From assembly GCA_934512155.1 (NCBI GenBank), contig CAKSWS010000003.1, forward strand, positions 1 through 64,000: DNA of 64,000 nt, read 5' to 3'. This DNA is from an uncultured Eubacterium sp. GTDB lineage: Bacteria; Bacillota; Clostridia; Oscillospirales; Acutalibacteraceae. A program made the position numbers and the translations under genes. Numbering within the stretch: the first letter of the stretch is position 1; each line of letters begins with the position of its first letter. Of this stretch, positions 27,241-38,041 are shown piece by piece. Below the pieces are notes generated by a model. It had not been told where the DNA came from, ran no database searches, and saw only the letters and a list, made by a program, of their open reading frames with translations.

Positions 27241-29463
27241 TTACTTTATAAAATCATTATTGTCAACCGTTAAAAAGTGATTTAATGCACTGTAGCGGCG
27301 GCTTTTTTTATCATTATCAACCATTGCTTTAATTGACTGCTCATTGCCAACAAGAACAATTAATTTTTTTGCTCTTGTAAGAGCAGTGTAAAATAAATTT
27401 CTGTAGGAAAGTTTTGGCGGAACAGAAAGAACAGGCATAACTACGGCATCAAATTCACTGCCTTGACTTTTGTGAACTGTCATAGCGTAGGCAAGCTCTA
27501 ATTCTTTTGCATTTTCAAGAGAATACATTGCCTCCCTGTCATCAAATTTAACATTTAAAATATCGTTTGACTTATCTATTTTTGTTAAAATTCCTATATC
27601 ACCGTTAAACACGCCTGTACCGTTCTCTGCACTTTTAAACCAAGGAACATCATAATTGTTTTTAATTTGCATAACTTTGTCCCCCTCACGAAGGGCATAA
27701 CCTCTATAACGCAATTCTTTTTTTGATTTATCCGGCGGGTTTAACTTTTGCTGAAGCAAAATATTTAAATTTTCCGTACCAACTTCTCCTCTTCTTGAAG
27801 GGCAAAGAACCTGAATGTCATTAAAACTGTTAAAACCGTAAAATGAGGGCAAACGATTAACAACCAAATCACATATTTTTTTTGGTGCATTGTACCTTGA
27901 ATTTTCCTTCAATAAAAAGAAATCTGAATCTGCATCTTTTCGATTTAATACAGGCATTTCTCCTTTAACTACACGGTGAGCGTTTAATACAATCAGGCTT
28001 TCCATAGCCTGACGAAAAACCTTATCAAGGGATACAACGGGAATCATGCCGCTTTGGGTTAAATCTTTAAGAACATTACCTGCACCCACAGGCGGCAACT
28101 GATCTTTATCGCCTACCATTATTAAACGTGCATGAAGGGGCAATGCCTCAAGCAAACTGTCAAAAACGGTAATATCAACCATTGAAAGTTCATCAACAAT
28201 AACAGCATCAACATCAAGAGGATTTTTTCTGTTATATACAAAAGACGGTTCTTCTGCACCTTCCTTATACTCAACCTCAAGCAACCTGTGAATTGTTTTG
28301 GCTTCATAGCCGGTAAGCTCGGTCATTCTTTTAGCAGCTCTGCCTGTAGGGGCAGCCAAAGCAACATTAAATCCCCTGTTTTTCATTAAAGCAATAATAC
28401 CTTTAACGGTAGTGGTTTTACCTGTACCCGGACCGCCGGTAAGTATAAGCAATCCCTTATTAACGGCTATTTCAACAGCACTTCGCTGTTTATTGTCAAA
28501 CTCAATATCATTCGCTTTTTCAAATGCATAAATTTCGGCTGCGTTAATTTCGCTTTGTGTAGGAGGATAGCCAACCATTATTTTAATTCTGTCTGCCACG
28601 GCTTTTTCGGCATTATAAATTTCAGGCAAAAACAAAAATGTTTTACCATCTATCTCCTCGGCAAACAACTGTTTTGCATTTAATGCGGAATCAACAGCGT
28701 CTTCAACATCAACAGCACTGCAATTTAAGTAATTTTGCGCAACTTTTTCCACTGCGCTTCGAGGCACACATGTATGACCGTTTAAAAGGTTATGGCGAAC
28801 CGCATAAACAACCATTGCCTGACTTCTGTAATCAAAAAGCGGCGGAGTTTTTAAACCCGAAGCAATTTCATCTGCACGGTCAAAGGTGAATCCTGTTGAA
28901 CAAACAAAAGCATACGGATTTTCACTGATAATATCATATGCGGCAGAATGATACATATTGTAAGCATTAAATGCTTCCCCGGGAGTTAAACCCAATTCGG
29001 TTAAGCCTGCCATTATATCTCTTGCGGCAAATTGCTTTTTAAATTCTTCCTGTATTTTTTTTGCCTTGGTTTTGCTAATTCCATCAACAGAAGCAAGGCG
29101 TGTAACATCATTTTCAATAACATTAAATGAATCTGCACCGAAAGCCTCTACAATTTTAAGTGCCGTTGCATCCCTGACCCCTTTAATTATTCCGCTTGAA
29201 AGGTAACGCAATATTCCGCCAACGTCTGCCGGCATAGTTCTTTCAACAAGCTTTGCTTTAAACTGCCTGCCAAATGAAGGATGGATAATCCATTCACCCA
29301 TAAGCAACAATTCTTCACCTTCGGCAACAGGAGGAAATTCGCCCACAACAGTAACAACTTCGCCGTCGGAAGTTAAAACTTCCATAACAGTAAAGCCATT
29401 ATTTTCATTATAAAACGTAATATCTTCAATAGTGCACGCCAATTTTTCCTGTTCGTTTTTCAT
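27241..29463 (-). CDS. recD2: RecD2-type ATP-dependent DNA helicase
   Basis: A 740-residue superfamily 1B helicase. An N-terminal OB-like and helix-hairpin-helix region (about 1-200) is characteristic of RecD2, the RecBC-independent form. The helicase core has GGPGTGKTTT (about 345), VDELSMVD (Walker B), GDKDQLPPVG (motif III) and the C-terminal AMTVHKSQGSEFD. It unwinds DNA 5' to 3' and helps repair and fork maintenance. First gene of a six-gene run ending with the ECF S component. Confidence 0.95.
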   Translation of the reverse strand: MKNEQEKLACTIEDITFYNENNGFTVMEVLTSDGEVVTVVGEFPPVAEGEELLLMGEWIIHPSFGRQFKAKLVERTMPADVGGILRYLSSGIIKGVRDATALKIVEAFGADSFNVIENDVTRLASVDGISKTKAKKIQEEFKKQFAARDIMAGLTELGLTPGEAFNAYNMYHSAAYDIISENPYAFVCSTGFTFDRADEIASGLKTPPLFDYRSQAMVVYAVRHNLLNGHTCVPRSAVEKVAQNYLNCSAVDVEDAVDSALNAKQLFAEEIDGKTFLFLPEIYNAEKAVADRIKIMVGYPPTQSEINAAEIYAFEKANDIEFDNKQRSAVEIAVNKGLLILTGGPGTGKTTTVKGIIALMKNRGFNVALAAPTGRAAKRMTELTGYEAKTIHRLLEVEYKEGAEEPSFVYNRKNPLDVDAVIVDELSMVDITVFDSLLEALPLHARLIMVGDKDQLPPVGAGNVLKDLTQSGMIPVVSLDKVFRQAMESLIVLNAHRVVKGEMPVLNRKDADSDFFLLKENSRYNAPKKICDLVVNRLPSFYGFNSFNDIQVLCPSRRGEVGTENLNILLQQKLNPPDKSKKELRYRGYALREGDKVMQIKNNYDVPWFKSAENGTGVFNGDIGILTKIDKSNDILNVKFDDREAMYSLENAKELELAYAMTVHKSQGSEFDAVVMPVLSVPPKLSYRNLFYTALTRAKKLIVLVGNEQSIKAMVDNDKKSRRYSALNHFLTVDNNDFIK

Positions 29464-29493
29464 AGTAAATACCTGTTAAAAATTGATAAATAC

Positions 29494-29522
29494 AGTATAA
29501 CACAAATTATAATTCTTCTCAA
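29494..29522 (-). promoter_or_regulatory. Promoter of the recD2-ECF operon
   Basis: On the minus strand TTGAGA (29517-29522), 17 bases, TATACT (29494-29499), 30 bases upstream of recD2. Confidence 0.6.
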
Positions 29523-29544
29523 CAACAAGCCGGCACATAAAGGC

Positions 29545-29576
29545 AAAAAAAGAGCAAGTCCCGAAAGACTTGCTCT
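29545..29576 (-). terminator. Terminator after tuf
   Basis: Ten-base perfect stem AGAGCAAGTC / GACTTGCTCT with a six-base loop, followed on the minus strand by six T's. Ends the rpoB-tuf block. Confidence 0.9.
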
Positions 29577-29598
29577 GAAATAATCAGTAATTCAGAAA

Positions 29599-30792
29599 TT
29601 ACTCGTTGATAGCTGTAACAACGCCTGAACCTACTGTTCTACCACCTTCACGAATAGCGAAACGAAGACCTTCTTCGATAGCGATAGGAGTGATAAGTTC
29701 AACGTTCATAACAACGTTATCGCCAGGCATACACATTTCTGTTCCTTCAGGAAGAGTGATAACGCCTGTAACGTCTGTTGTTCTGAAGTAGAACTGAGGA
29801 CGATAGTTATTGAAGAAAGGAGTATGACGACCGCCTTCATCCTTGCTCAATACGTATACTTGACCAGCAAATTTTGTGTGTGGGTGAATTGAACCCGGTT
29901 TAGCAAGAACCTGACCACGTTCAATGTCTGATCTCTGAACACCACGAAGAAGACAACCGATATTGTCGCCAGCTTCAGCATAATCAAGAAGTTTACGGAA
30001 CATTTCGATACCTGTGCAAACTGTCTTGTCGATTTCATCTTTAAGACCAACGATTTCGATTTCTTCACCCATGTTAAGCTTACCACGTTCTACACGGCCT
30101 GTAGCAACAGTACCACGACCTGTGATTGTGAATACGTCTTCAACAGGCATAAGGAAAGGAAGGTCAGCTTTACGGTCAGGTGTTGGAATATATTCGTCAA
30201 CAGCGTCCATAAGTTCCTGAATGCAAGCACAAGCAGGATCATCATTTGAAGAAGCCTCAAGAGCTTTAAGAGCAGAACCCTTAATGATTGGGCATTCATC
30301 ATCAAATTCATATTCAGCAAGTGTTTCACGAATTTCCATTTCAACGAGTTCAAGAAGTTCTTCATCGTCAACCTGGTCGCACTTATTCATAAATACGATG
30401 ATTGCAGGAACGCCTACCTGACGAGCAAGAAGCAAATGTTCCTTAGTTTGAGCCATAGGACCATCAGTAGCAGCGATAACAAGGATAGCACCGTCCATCT
30501 GAGCAGCACCTGTGATCATGTTTTTGATATAGTCAGCGTGGCCCGGGCAGTCAACGTGAGCATAGTGACGCTTTTCTGTTTCATATTCAACGTGAGCTGT
30601 GTTGATTGTGATACCACGTTCTCTCTCTTCCGGAGCCTTATCGATATCAGCATAGTCCTCAAACTTAGCAAAGCCTTTGTTTGCAAGGTACTTTGTGATA
30701 GCAGCTGTAAGAGTTGTTTTACCGTGGTCAACGTGACCGATTGTACCAATGTTTACATGTGGCTTGGTACGATTAAAATGTTCTTTTGCCAT
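29599..30792 (-). CDS. tuf: Elongation factor Tu
   Basis: A 397-residue GTPase that brings aminoacyl-tRNA to the ribosome. It has G1 GHVDHGKTT (19-27), G3 DCPGHADY, G4 NKCDQVD, the effector loop with RERGITI, and domains 2 and 3 complete. Start preceded by GGAGG. Last gene of the fusA-tuf pair, 101 bases after fusA. Only one copy is visible here. Confidence 0.98.
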   Translation of the reverse strand: MAKEHFNRTKPHVNIGTIGHVDHGKTTLTAAITKYLANKGFAKFEDYADIDKAPEERERGITINTAHVEYETEKRHYAHVDCPGHADYIKNMITGAAQMDGAILVIAATDGPMAQTKEHLLLARQVGVPAIIVFMNKCDQVDDEELLELVEMEIRETLAEYEFDDECPIIKGSALKALEASSNDDPACACIQELMDAVDEYIPTPDRKADLPFLMPVEDVFTITGRGTVATGRVERGKLNMGEEIEIVGLKDEIDKTVCTGIEMFRKLLDYAEAGDNIGCLLRGVQRSDIERGQVLAKPGSIHPHTKFAGQVYVLSKDEGGRHTPFFNNYRPQFYFRTTDVTGVITLPEGTEMCMPGDNVVMNVELITPIAIEEGLRFAIREGGRTVGSGVVTAINE

Positions 30793-30893
30793 TGGAATTT
30801 CCTCCTTAAAATTTTCAATAGTAAAATTGTTAATGTTATTTTAGCAAAGCACAGATAAAATATCAAGTGCTTTTATAAAATTAATAATTTAAA

Positions 30894-32987
30894 TTAGTCC
30901 TTTTTAGCTCTGTCAGCAATAATGCTTTCAGAAATTGACTTAGGAACTGGTTCGTAGCCGTCCGGTTCCATTGTGTATTGACCTCTGCCCTGGGTTTTGG
31001 AACGAAGGTCGTTAACGTAACCGAACATTTCTGAAAGAGGAACACGAGCGTTGATTTGCTTTGCACCTGTTCTGTCTTCCATACCCTGGATTTGACCACG
31101 ACGAGAGTTAAGGTCGCCGATAACATCACCCATGTAATCTTCAGGAACAATAACAGTTACCTTCATCATAGGTTCAAGAATAATCGGGTTAGCCTTCTTT
31201 GCAGCATCTTTGAATGCCATAGAACCGGCAATCTTAAATGCCATTTCTGAAGAGTCGACTTCATGGTAAGATCCATCATAAAGTTCAACCTTAATGTCTA
31301 CCATTGGGTAGCCTGCAAGGATACCGCTCTTCATAGCGCCCTGGATACCTGCATCTACAGCCGGAATGTATTCCTTAGGAATAGCACCGCCGACAACAGA
31401 GTTAACAAATTCATAACCTTTGCCGATTCCGTTTTCATCAAGGTTAGGAGACATACGGATTTTAACATGACCGTACTGACCTGAACCACCTGACTGACGC
31501 TTATATTTAGTATCAGACATAGATTCCTGCTGGATTGTTTCTTTATAAGCAACCTGAGGAGCACCTACGTTAGCCTCAACCTTAAATTCACGAAGCATAC
31601 GGTCTACAATAATTTCAAGGTGAAGTTCACCCATACCTGCAATGATTGTTTGACCGGTTTCTTCATCTGTATAAGCCTTGAATGTTGGGTCTTCTTCTGC
31701 AAGTTTTGCAAGAGCAATACCCATCTTTTCCTGGCCTGCCTTTGTTTTAGGTTCAATAGCAACACGGATAACAGGTTCTGGGAAGTTCATAGATTCAAGA
31801 ATAATTGGGTGATCTTCATCGCAAAGAGTATCACCTGTTGTAGTGTTCTTCAAACCAACTGCTGCAGCAATATCGCCTGCATAAACAGTTTCGATATCTT
31901 CTCTGTGGTTAGCGTGCATTTGAAGAATACGGCCCATTCTTTCTCTGTGGCCCTTAACTGAGTTATAAACCTGTGTGCCGGCATTAAGTGTACCTGAATA
32001 TACACGGAAGAAGCAAATTTTACCAACAAATGGGTCTGTAGCAATTTTAAATGCAAGAGCTGCAAACGGTTCATCATCTGATGAATGACGAGCTTCCTCT
32101 TCATCTGTATCAGGGTTAATACCTTTAATAGATTCAACATCTGTAGGAGCAGGCATATAATCTACGATAGCATCAAGAAGAGGCTGAACGCCCTTATTTC
32201 TGTAAGAAGTACCGCAAGTGATTGGAACCATTTGACCTTCACATGTTGCTTTTCTGATTGTTTTTTTGATTTCTGCTTCGGTAAGTTCTTCACCTTCGAA
32301 GTATTTTTCCATAAGAGCTTCATCTTGTTCTGCAACAGCTTCGATGAGTTCATCATGGTATTTTTGAGCAAGTTCCTTCATATCTTCAGGAATTTCTTCA
32401 CGACGAATATCGTTACCCAAGTCATCGTAGTAAATTTCTGCATCCATAGCAATAAGGTCTACGATGCCTTTAAAGGTATCTTCTGCGCCGATAGGAAGCT
32501 GAATCGGAACTGCATTACATTTAAATCTTTCTTTTACCATGTTAAGAACATTATAGAAATCAGCACCCATAATATCCATTTTATTAACGTAAATCATACG
32601 TGGTACATGATAATCATCTGCCTGACGCCATACGGTTTCAGACTGTGGTTCTACACCGCCTTTTGCGCAAAGAACAGTAACAGAACCGTCAAGAACACGA
32701 AGTGAACGTTGAACTTCAACAGTAAAGTCTACGTGTCCCGGGGTATCAATAATATTAATTCTATGTTTCTTCCAGAAGCATGTTGTAGCAGCAGAGGTGA
32801 TGGTAATACCTCTTTCCTGTTCTTGCTCCATCCAGTCCATAGTAGCGGCACCATCATGTGTTTCACCGATTTTATGGTTAATACCGGTGTAATAAAGGAT
32901 ACGCTCGGTAGTTGTTGTTTTACCTGCGTCGATGTGCGCCATGATACCAATATTTCTTGTCATTTCAAGAGATACTTTTCTTGGCAT
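30894..32987 (-). CDS. fusA: Elongation factor G
   Basis: A 697-residue translocation GTPase with [15 protein letters not shown] (17-31), [13 protein letters not shown] and the domain IV loop that enters the decoding site ([11 protein letters not shown]). Normal length and gene order after rpsG. Several antisense frames inside it are composition artefacts. Confidence 0.98.
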   Translation of the reverse strand: MPRKVSLEMTRNIGIMAHIDAGKTTTTERILYYTGINHKIGETHDGAATMDWMEQEQERGITITSAATTCFWKKHRINIIDTPGHVDFTVEVQRSLRVLDGSVTVLCAKGGVEPQSETVWRQADDYHVPRMIYVNKMDIMGADFYNVLNMVKERFKCNAVPIQLPIGAEDTFKGIVDLIAMDAEIYYDDLGNDIRREEIPEDMKELAQKYHDELIEAVAEQDEALMEKYFEGEELTEAEIKKTIRKATCEGQMVPITCGTSYRNKGVQPLLDAIVDYMPAPTDVESIKGINPDTDEEEARHSSDDEPFAALAFKIATDPFVGKICFFRVYSGTLNAGTQVYNSVKGHRERMGRILQMHANHREDIETVYAGDIAAAVGLKNTTTGDTLCDEDHPIILESMNFPEPVIRVAIEPKTKAGQEKMGIALAKLAEEDPTFKAYTDEETGQTIIAGMGELHLEIIVDRMLREFKVEANVGAPQVAYKETIQQESMSDTKYKRQSGGSGQYGHVKIRMSPNLDENGIGKGYEFVNSVVGGAIPKEYIPAVDAGIQGAMKSGILAGYPMVDIKVELYDGSYHEVDSSEMAFKIAGSMAFKDAAKKANPIILEPMMKVTVIVPEDYMGDVIGDLNSRRGQIQGMEDRTGAKQINARVPLSEMFGYVNDLRSKTQGRGQYTMEPDGYEPVPKSISESIIADRAKKD

Positions 32988-33014
32988 AATATCCTCCTAA
33001 AAACTTTAAACGGA

Positions 33015-33485
33015 TTAATATCTGAAATGAGCAAATGCTTTGTTTGCTTCTGCCATTTTATGTGTATCATCACATTTCTTAACTGCACCGCCTGTTTTAT
33101 TAACAGCGTCTAATATTTCAGCAGCAAGACGCTCCTTCATAGTTCTTTCGGAACGCTGACGTGAATATAAAGTAATCCAACGTAAGCCGAGAGTTTGTCT
33201 TCTTTCCGGACGAACTTCAAGAGGAACTTGGTAAGTTGCACCGCCAATACGACGAGCTTTTACCTCAAGAACAGGCATAACATTTTCCATAGCAGCTTCA
33301 AAAGTTTCTAATGGGTCGTTACCTGTTTTTTCTTTAATGATGTCAAATGCACCGTAAACGATTTTTTGTGCGACACCCTTTTTTCCATCATACATAACGT
33401 TATTGATCAAACGAGTTACAAGCTTTGAATTGTAAAGCGGATCAGGTAAAACGTCACGCTTAGCGATTTGGCCTCTTCTTGGCAT
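33015..33485 (-). CDS. rpsG: 30S ribosomal protein S7
   Basis: A 156-residue S7 with the expected start ([18 protein letters not shown]) and the [12 protein letters not shown] segment. It nucleates the 30S head and often binds its own message. Follows rpsL after 132 bases and precedes fusA by 27. Confidence 0.98.
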   Translation of the reverse strand: MPRRGQIAKRDVLPDPLYNSKLVTRLINNVMYDGKKGVAQKIVYGAFDIIKEKTGNDPLETFEAAMENVMPVLEVKARRIGGATYQVPLEVRPERRQTLGLRWITLYSRQRSERTMKERLAAEILDAVNKTGGAVKKCDDTHKMAEANKAFAHFRY

Positions 33486-33617
33486 CTTCGCTTCCCTCCT
33501 TCATAAATAATAATGAGTTCATAGGTACTCGGTTTTTCCCGTGGAGTCAACAAGTAGGCTACACGCTTATATAAAATAAGGTATAAACTATTGTTTTTCC
33601 AAAAGAATAGTTACTGC

Positions 33618-34040
33618 TTATTTCTTAGCAGCCTTTGGCTTTTTAGCGCCATACTTTGAACGGCTTTGCATTCTTCCGTTAACGCCCTGAGTATCAAGTG
33701 TGCCACGGATGATGTGATAACGTACACCCGGAAGGTCCTTTACACGTCCGCCACGAACCATAACTACAGAGTGTTCCTGAAGGTTATGACCTACACCCGG
33801 AATATAAGCAGAAACCTCCATGCCGTTTGTTAAACGAACACGGGCAATCTTACGAAGTGCAGAGTTAGGCTTCTTAGGTGTTGCAGTTTTAACAGCTGTG
33901 CAAACGCCACGCTTTTGAGGAGAATTGTTATCATTCATAACATTCTTCTTAGTGTTAAGGCTCTTTAAAAGAGCAGGTGCTTTAGCCTTCTTTTCAAGGG
34001 ACTTACGTCCTGTTCTTACTAATTGGTTAAAGGTAGGCAA
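33618..34040 (-). CDS. rpsL: 30S ribosomal protein S12 (TTG start)
   Basis: A 140-residue S12, part of the decoding centre. The frame can be extended 25 codons upstream, but the conserved N-terminus ([12 protein letters not shown]) begins at the TTG at 34040, nine bases behind AAAGGAG. So a TTG start is called. [11 protein letters not shown] and GVGHNLQEH carry the wild-type residues at the usual streptomycin-resistance positions. Confidence 0.95.
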   Translation of the reverse strand: MPTFNQLVRTGRKSLEKKAKAPALLKSLNTKKNVMNDNNSPQKRGVCTAVKTATPKKPNSALRKIARVRLTNGMEVSAYIPGVGHNLQEHSVVMVRGGRVKDLPGVRYHIIRGTLDTQGVNGRMQSRSKYGAKKPKAAKK

Positions 34041-34121
34041 TAGTTTATCTCCTTTCTGTAAAATTTTCTGCGCAATACACGCATAAATCATAACTTTTAT
34101 TATAAAAGTTATCATTTAAAC

Positions 34122-34166
34122 GCACATTGCAGGGCGGCAATAAAACCGCCCTGTAAAATTATGTGC
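34122..34166 (-). repeat. Large imperfect hairpin between rpoC and rpsL
   Basis: An inner 8-bp stem CAGGGCGG / CCGCCCTG is surrounded by an outer GCACAT / ATGTGC pair. A second small hairpin (AACTTTTA / TAAAAGTT, about 34091-34110) follows on the minus strand. There is no T tract, so partial termination or RNA processing of the rpoBC-rpsL message is more likely than full termination. Confidence 0.55.
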
Positions 34167-34237
34167 AATTTAACTAATATAATTAAACGATTTTGTGGAT
34201 AATACCGAATTATTCACCCACACAAGTTAAAATTATA

Positions 34238-37200
34238 TCACTCATCAACACTGTTTGTCAACAATTTTTGTAATTGTTCTAAATTTAATATTTCCTCGGC
34301 ACCTTCCTGAGAGAAATAACTTGGAACAACATCAACATCACGGAAAACTTCCATGCCTGTGCCGGCAGGAACAAGTTTACCGATAATAACGTTTTCTTTA
34401 AGGCCGATAAGCGGGTCAACCTTACCCCTGATAGCGGCATCGGTAAGAACTCTTGTTGTTTCCTGGAATGAAGCGGCAGAAAGGAATGAATCCGTTGCAA
34501 GAGATGCTTTTGTAATACCCATAAGAATAGGAATATATGTTGCATGTTTAAGATTTGCTTCGCCTTCTGCAATTCTTTTGTCAATTTCTTCATTTGCTGC
34601 GTCAACATCGGAAACATCAACCATTGTGCCAGAAACAAGCTTTGTATCGCCCTCTTCGTCAACAGTGCATTTTTTAAGCATTTGACGAACGATTACCTCA
34701 ATGTGTTTATCGTTGATATCAACACCCTGTGTACGGTAAGCAAACTGTACTTCACGAATAAGATAGTTATAAACAGCCTCTTCACCGAGAATTGCAAGAA
34801 CATCGTGAGGATTCTTTGAACCGTAAGTCAATTCCTGACCTTTAACAACTCTTGCGCCGTCCACAATATCTTCATGAAGTCTGAATCCGTAAGGAATAAG
34901 ATATTTCTTTTCTTCCAAAGTATCAGGATTTGTAACAATTGCGTGATTTGATTTTTTGATTTCTTCAAATCTGACAACACCGTCAATTTCAGAAAGAATT
35001 GCATACTGCTTAGGCTTTCTTGCTTCAAACAATTCTTCTACACGAGGAAGACCCTGTGTAATATCTTCACCGCCTGCAATACCGCCGGTATGGAATGTTC
35101 TCATTGTAAGCTGAGTACCCGGTTCACCGATTGACTGAGCAGCAATAATACCAACTGCCTCACCAACCTGAACAGGTTCATTAAACGCAAGGTTTGAACC
35201 ATAGCACTTACGACAAACACCATGACGTGATTTACAAGTAATAAGAGAACGGATTTTAACTTCTGTAATACCTGCGTTAACAATCTTATCCGCAATTTCA
35301 TTTGTCATCATTTCGTCAGGAGAAGCAAGAACTTCGCCTGTTTTTTCATCAATAACAGGTTCAAGCGGGAATCTGCCCACAAGACGCTCGTGAAGAGATT
35401 CAAGCTCACGGTTACCATCCATAATTGCTTTAACAACAATACCTTCATGGCATCCGCAGTCATCATCACGAATAATAACATCCTGAGAAACGTCTACAAG
35501 ACGACGTGTAAGGTAACCGGAGTCTGCAGTACGAAGAGCTGTATCGGCAAGACCTTTACGAGCACCACGGGAAGAAATAAAGTATTCCAAAATATTAAGA
35601 CCTTCACGGTAGTTTGCCTTAATAGGAATTTCAATTGTTTTACCTGCTGTGTTTGCAATAAGACCTCTCATGCCGGCAAGCTGACGTAACTGTGCTGTAC
35701 TACCACGAGCACCTGAATCTACCATCATGTGAATTGGGTTGTGAGTACCGTCAAAGTTAGAAGTAAGTTCATTTGTAACTTTGTTTGTACAATCTTCCCA
35801 AGCCTTAATTACGGCAGATGAACGTTCGTCATTTGTAATAAGACCGTAATTATAATTAAGTGTAATTTCGTCAACCTTTTTCTCTGCTTCATCAAGGAAG
35901 ATCTTCTTAGCGTCAGGAATAAGAGCATCACAAACAGCAACGGTTGTACCTGATACTGTTGAATATTTATAACCCTGTGCCTTAATAGCATCAAGAGCAA
36001 TGGAAGCAACGGAAACTCCGTGAACAGAAATGAGCTTATCGGCAATCTGACCGAGTTGCTTTTTCTTAACAACAAAACTGATTTCAAGTTGGAATTCATT
36101 TTCCGGAACAGAGCGGTCAACAAATCCCAAATCTTGAGGAATAGGATTATTAAAGATGATTCTACCGATTGTTGTTACAATAATTGCGGTTTTTGTTTCG
36201 CCGTTAACAGTTTTTGAAACACGAATTCTTGCAGGAGAGTGCATACCAAGAGAACCCTCTTGATAAGCCATCATTGCTTCATCCTTATCTCTGAACAATC
36301 TGTATGAACGATAAATACCGTAATTTTCTGCCAATTTATTTTCACTGTAATCGCAAAGAATTTCAGAATCTGAAATTTCGCCGTTTACAAGTGCTTTAAC
36401 AACTTCAAAAGAAACTTCCTCTGTTCTGTCTTCATTCTTATAGAATTTAGGCTGACCCGGCTCGCCTTCTTTAATCATTGTAAGATAGTAAGAACCGATA
36501 ACCATATCCTGTGTAGGAACTGCAACCGGCTTACCGTCAGACGGTTTAAGAAGGTTATTTGCAGCAAGCATAAGCATACGTGCTTCTGCCTGTGCTTCTG
36601 CCGAAAGAGGAACGTGAACAGCCATTTGGTCGCCGTCAAAGTCGGCATTAAATGCTGTACAAGCAAGAGGATGAAGTTTAATTGCCCTACCTTCAACAAG
36701 AACAGGTTCAAATGCCTGAATACCAAGGCGGTGAAGTGTGGGGGCACGGTTTAACATAACCGGATGGTCTTTAATTACAACTTCAAGAGCATCCCAAACA
36801 GCAGGGTTTGTAGCCCTTTCAACCATCTTTCTTGCAGATTTAATATTAGAAGCTGCGCCTGTTGCAACAAGGCGTTTCATAACGAAAGGCTTAAACAATT
36901 CAATAGCCATTTCTTTAGGAAGACCGCACTGGTGCATTTTAAGTTCCGGACCTACAACGATAACGGAACGACCTGAATAGTCAACACGTTTACCGAGAAG
37001 ATTTTGACGGAAACGACCTTGCTTACCTTTAAGCATATCGGAAAGAGATTTAAGAGGACGATTATTTGGACCTGTTACAGGACGGCCTCTTCTGCCGTTA
37101 TCGATAAGAGCGTCTACAGCTTCCTGAAGCATTCTCTTTTCGTTTCTTACAATAATATCGGGTGCACCGAGTTCAAGAAGTCTTTTAAGACGATTATTTC

Positions 37201-37990
37201 TGTTAATAACTCTTCTGTATAAATCGTTTAAGTCTGATGTTGCAAATCTGCCGCCGTCAAGCTGAACCATTGGGCGAATATCCGGAGGAATTACCGGAAT
37301 AACATCAAGAATCATCCATTCAAGCTTGTTTCCGCTCTTACAAAAAGCGTCTACAACATCAAGTCTTTTAAGAAGTCTTACTCTTTTTTGACCTGTTGCG
37401 CCATCAAGTTCTTCTGTAAGTTCATCACGAAGTTTTTCAACATCAATATCCTGAAGAAGTTTTTTGATTGCTTCGGCACCCATGCCTGCTTCAAAATCAT
37501 CTTCATATCTTTCACGCATTTCTGCATATTCTTTTTCATTAAGAATTTGCATTTTTTCAAGCGGGGTATCGCCCGGGTCCGTTACAATGTAAAGTGCAAA
37601 GTAAAGAACCTTTTCAAGATACCTTGGGCTTATATCAAGAACAAGACCCAAGCGGCTTGGGATACCCTTAAAATACCAAATGTGAGAAACAGGTGCTGCA
37701 AGCTCAATATGACCCATACGTTCACGACGAACCTTTGAACGGGTAATTTCAACTCCGCAACGTTCGCACACCTTGCCCTTATAACGAACTCTTTTATATT
37801 TTCCGCAATGACATTCCCAGTCCTTCATAGGTCCGAAAATTCTTTCGCAGAAAAGACCGTCTCTTTCAGGTTTAAGAGTTCTGTAATTTATAGTTTCCGG
37901 CTTTGTAACTTCACCGTAAGACCATGAACGGATTTGTTCCGGTGAGGCAAGACCGATTTTTATTGAACTGAATTCGTTTTCATTTTCCAT
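34238..37990 (-). CDS. rpoC: RNA polymerase beta' subunit
   Basis: A 1250-residue catalytic subunit. The N-terminal zinc site (CHCGKYK...CERC, about 60-80), the magnesium loop [12 protein letters not shown], the trigger-loop region ([15 protein letters not shown]) and the second zinc site with CRKC are all present. Length is normal for Clostridia. Follows rpoB by 51 bases. Confidence 0.98.
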   Translation of the reverse strand: MENENEFSSIKIGLASPEQIRSWSYGEVTKPETINYRTLKPERDGLFCERIFGPMKDWECHCGKYKRVRYKGKVCERCGVEITRSKVRRERMGHIELAAPVSHIWYFKGIPSRLGLVLDISPRYLEKVLYFALYIVTDPGDTPLEKMQILNEKEYAEMRERYEDDFEAGMGAEAIKKLLQDIDVEKLRDELTEELDGATGQKRVRLLKRLDVVDAFCKSGNKLEWMILDVIPVIPPDIRPMVQLDGGRFATSDLNDLYRRVINRNNRLKRLLELGAPDIIVRNEKRMLQEAVDALIDNGRRGRPVTGPNNRPLKSLSDMLKGKQGRFRQNLLGKRVDYSGRSVIVVGPELKMHQCGLPKEMAIELFKPFVMKRLVATGAASNIKSARKMVERATNPAVWDALEVVIKDHPVMLNRAPTLHRLGIQAFEPVLVEGRAIKLHPLACTAFNADFDGDQMAVHVPLSAEAQAEARMLMLAANNLLKPSDGKPVAVPTQDMVIGSYYLTMIKEGEPGQPKFYKNEDRTEEVSFEVVKALVNGEISDSEILCDYSENKLAENYGIYRSYRLFRDKDEAMMAYQEGSLGMHSPARIRVSKTVNGETKTAIIVTTIGRIIFNNPIPQDLGFVDRSVPENEFQLEISFVVKKKQLGQIADKLISVHGVSVASIALDAIKAQGYKYSTVSGTTVAVCDALIPDAKKIFLDEAEKKVDEITLNYNYGLITNDERSSAVIKAWEDCTNKVTNELTSNFDGTHNPIHMMVDSGARGSTAQLRQLAGMRGLIANTAGKTIEIPIKANYREGLNILEYFISSRGARKGLADTALRTADSGYLTRRLVDVSQDVIIRDDDCGCHEGIVVKAIMDGNRELESLHERLVGRFPLEPVIDEKTGEVLASPDEMMTNEIADKIVNAGITEVKIRSLITCKSRHGVCRKCYGSNLAFNEPVQVGEAVGIIAAQSIGEPGTQLTMRTFHTGGIAGGEDITQGLPRVEELFEARKPKQYAILSEIDGVVRFEEIKKSNHAIVTNPDTLEEKKYLIPYGFRLHEDIVDGARVVKGQELTYGSKNPHDVLAILGEEAVYNYLIREVQFAYRTQGVDINDKHIEVIVRQMLKKCTVDEEGDTKLVSGTMVDVSDVDAANEEIDKRIAEGEANLKHATYIPILMGITKASLATDSFLSAASFQETTRVLTDAAIRGKVDPLIGLKENVIIGKLVPAGTGMEVFRDVDVVPSYFSQEGAEEILNLEQLQKLLTNSVDE

Positions 37991-38041
37991 GTGGAAGCAC
38001 TCCTTTATATATAATGTATCATTGGTTAATCAGTCTGCCGA

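Noticed and set aside
32085..32705. 206-residue plus-strand ORF inside fusA
   Set aside because: Antisense shadow of a conserved gene; Cys/Phe/Asn-rich composition, no ribosome site and no family resemblance.
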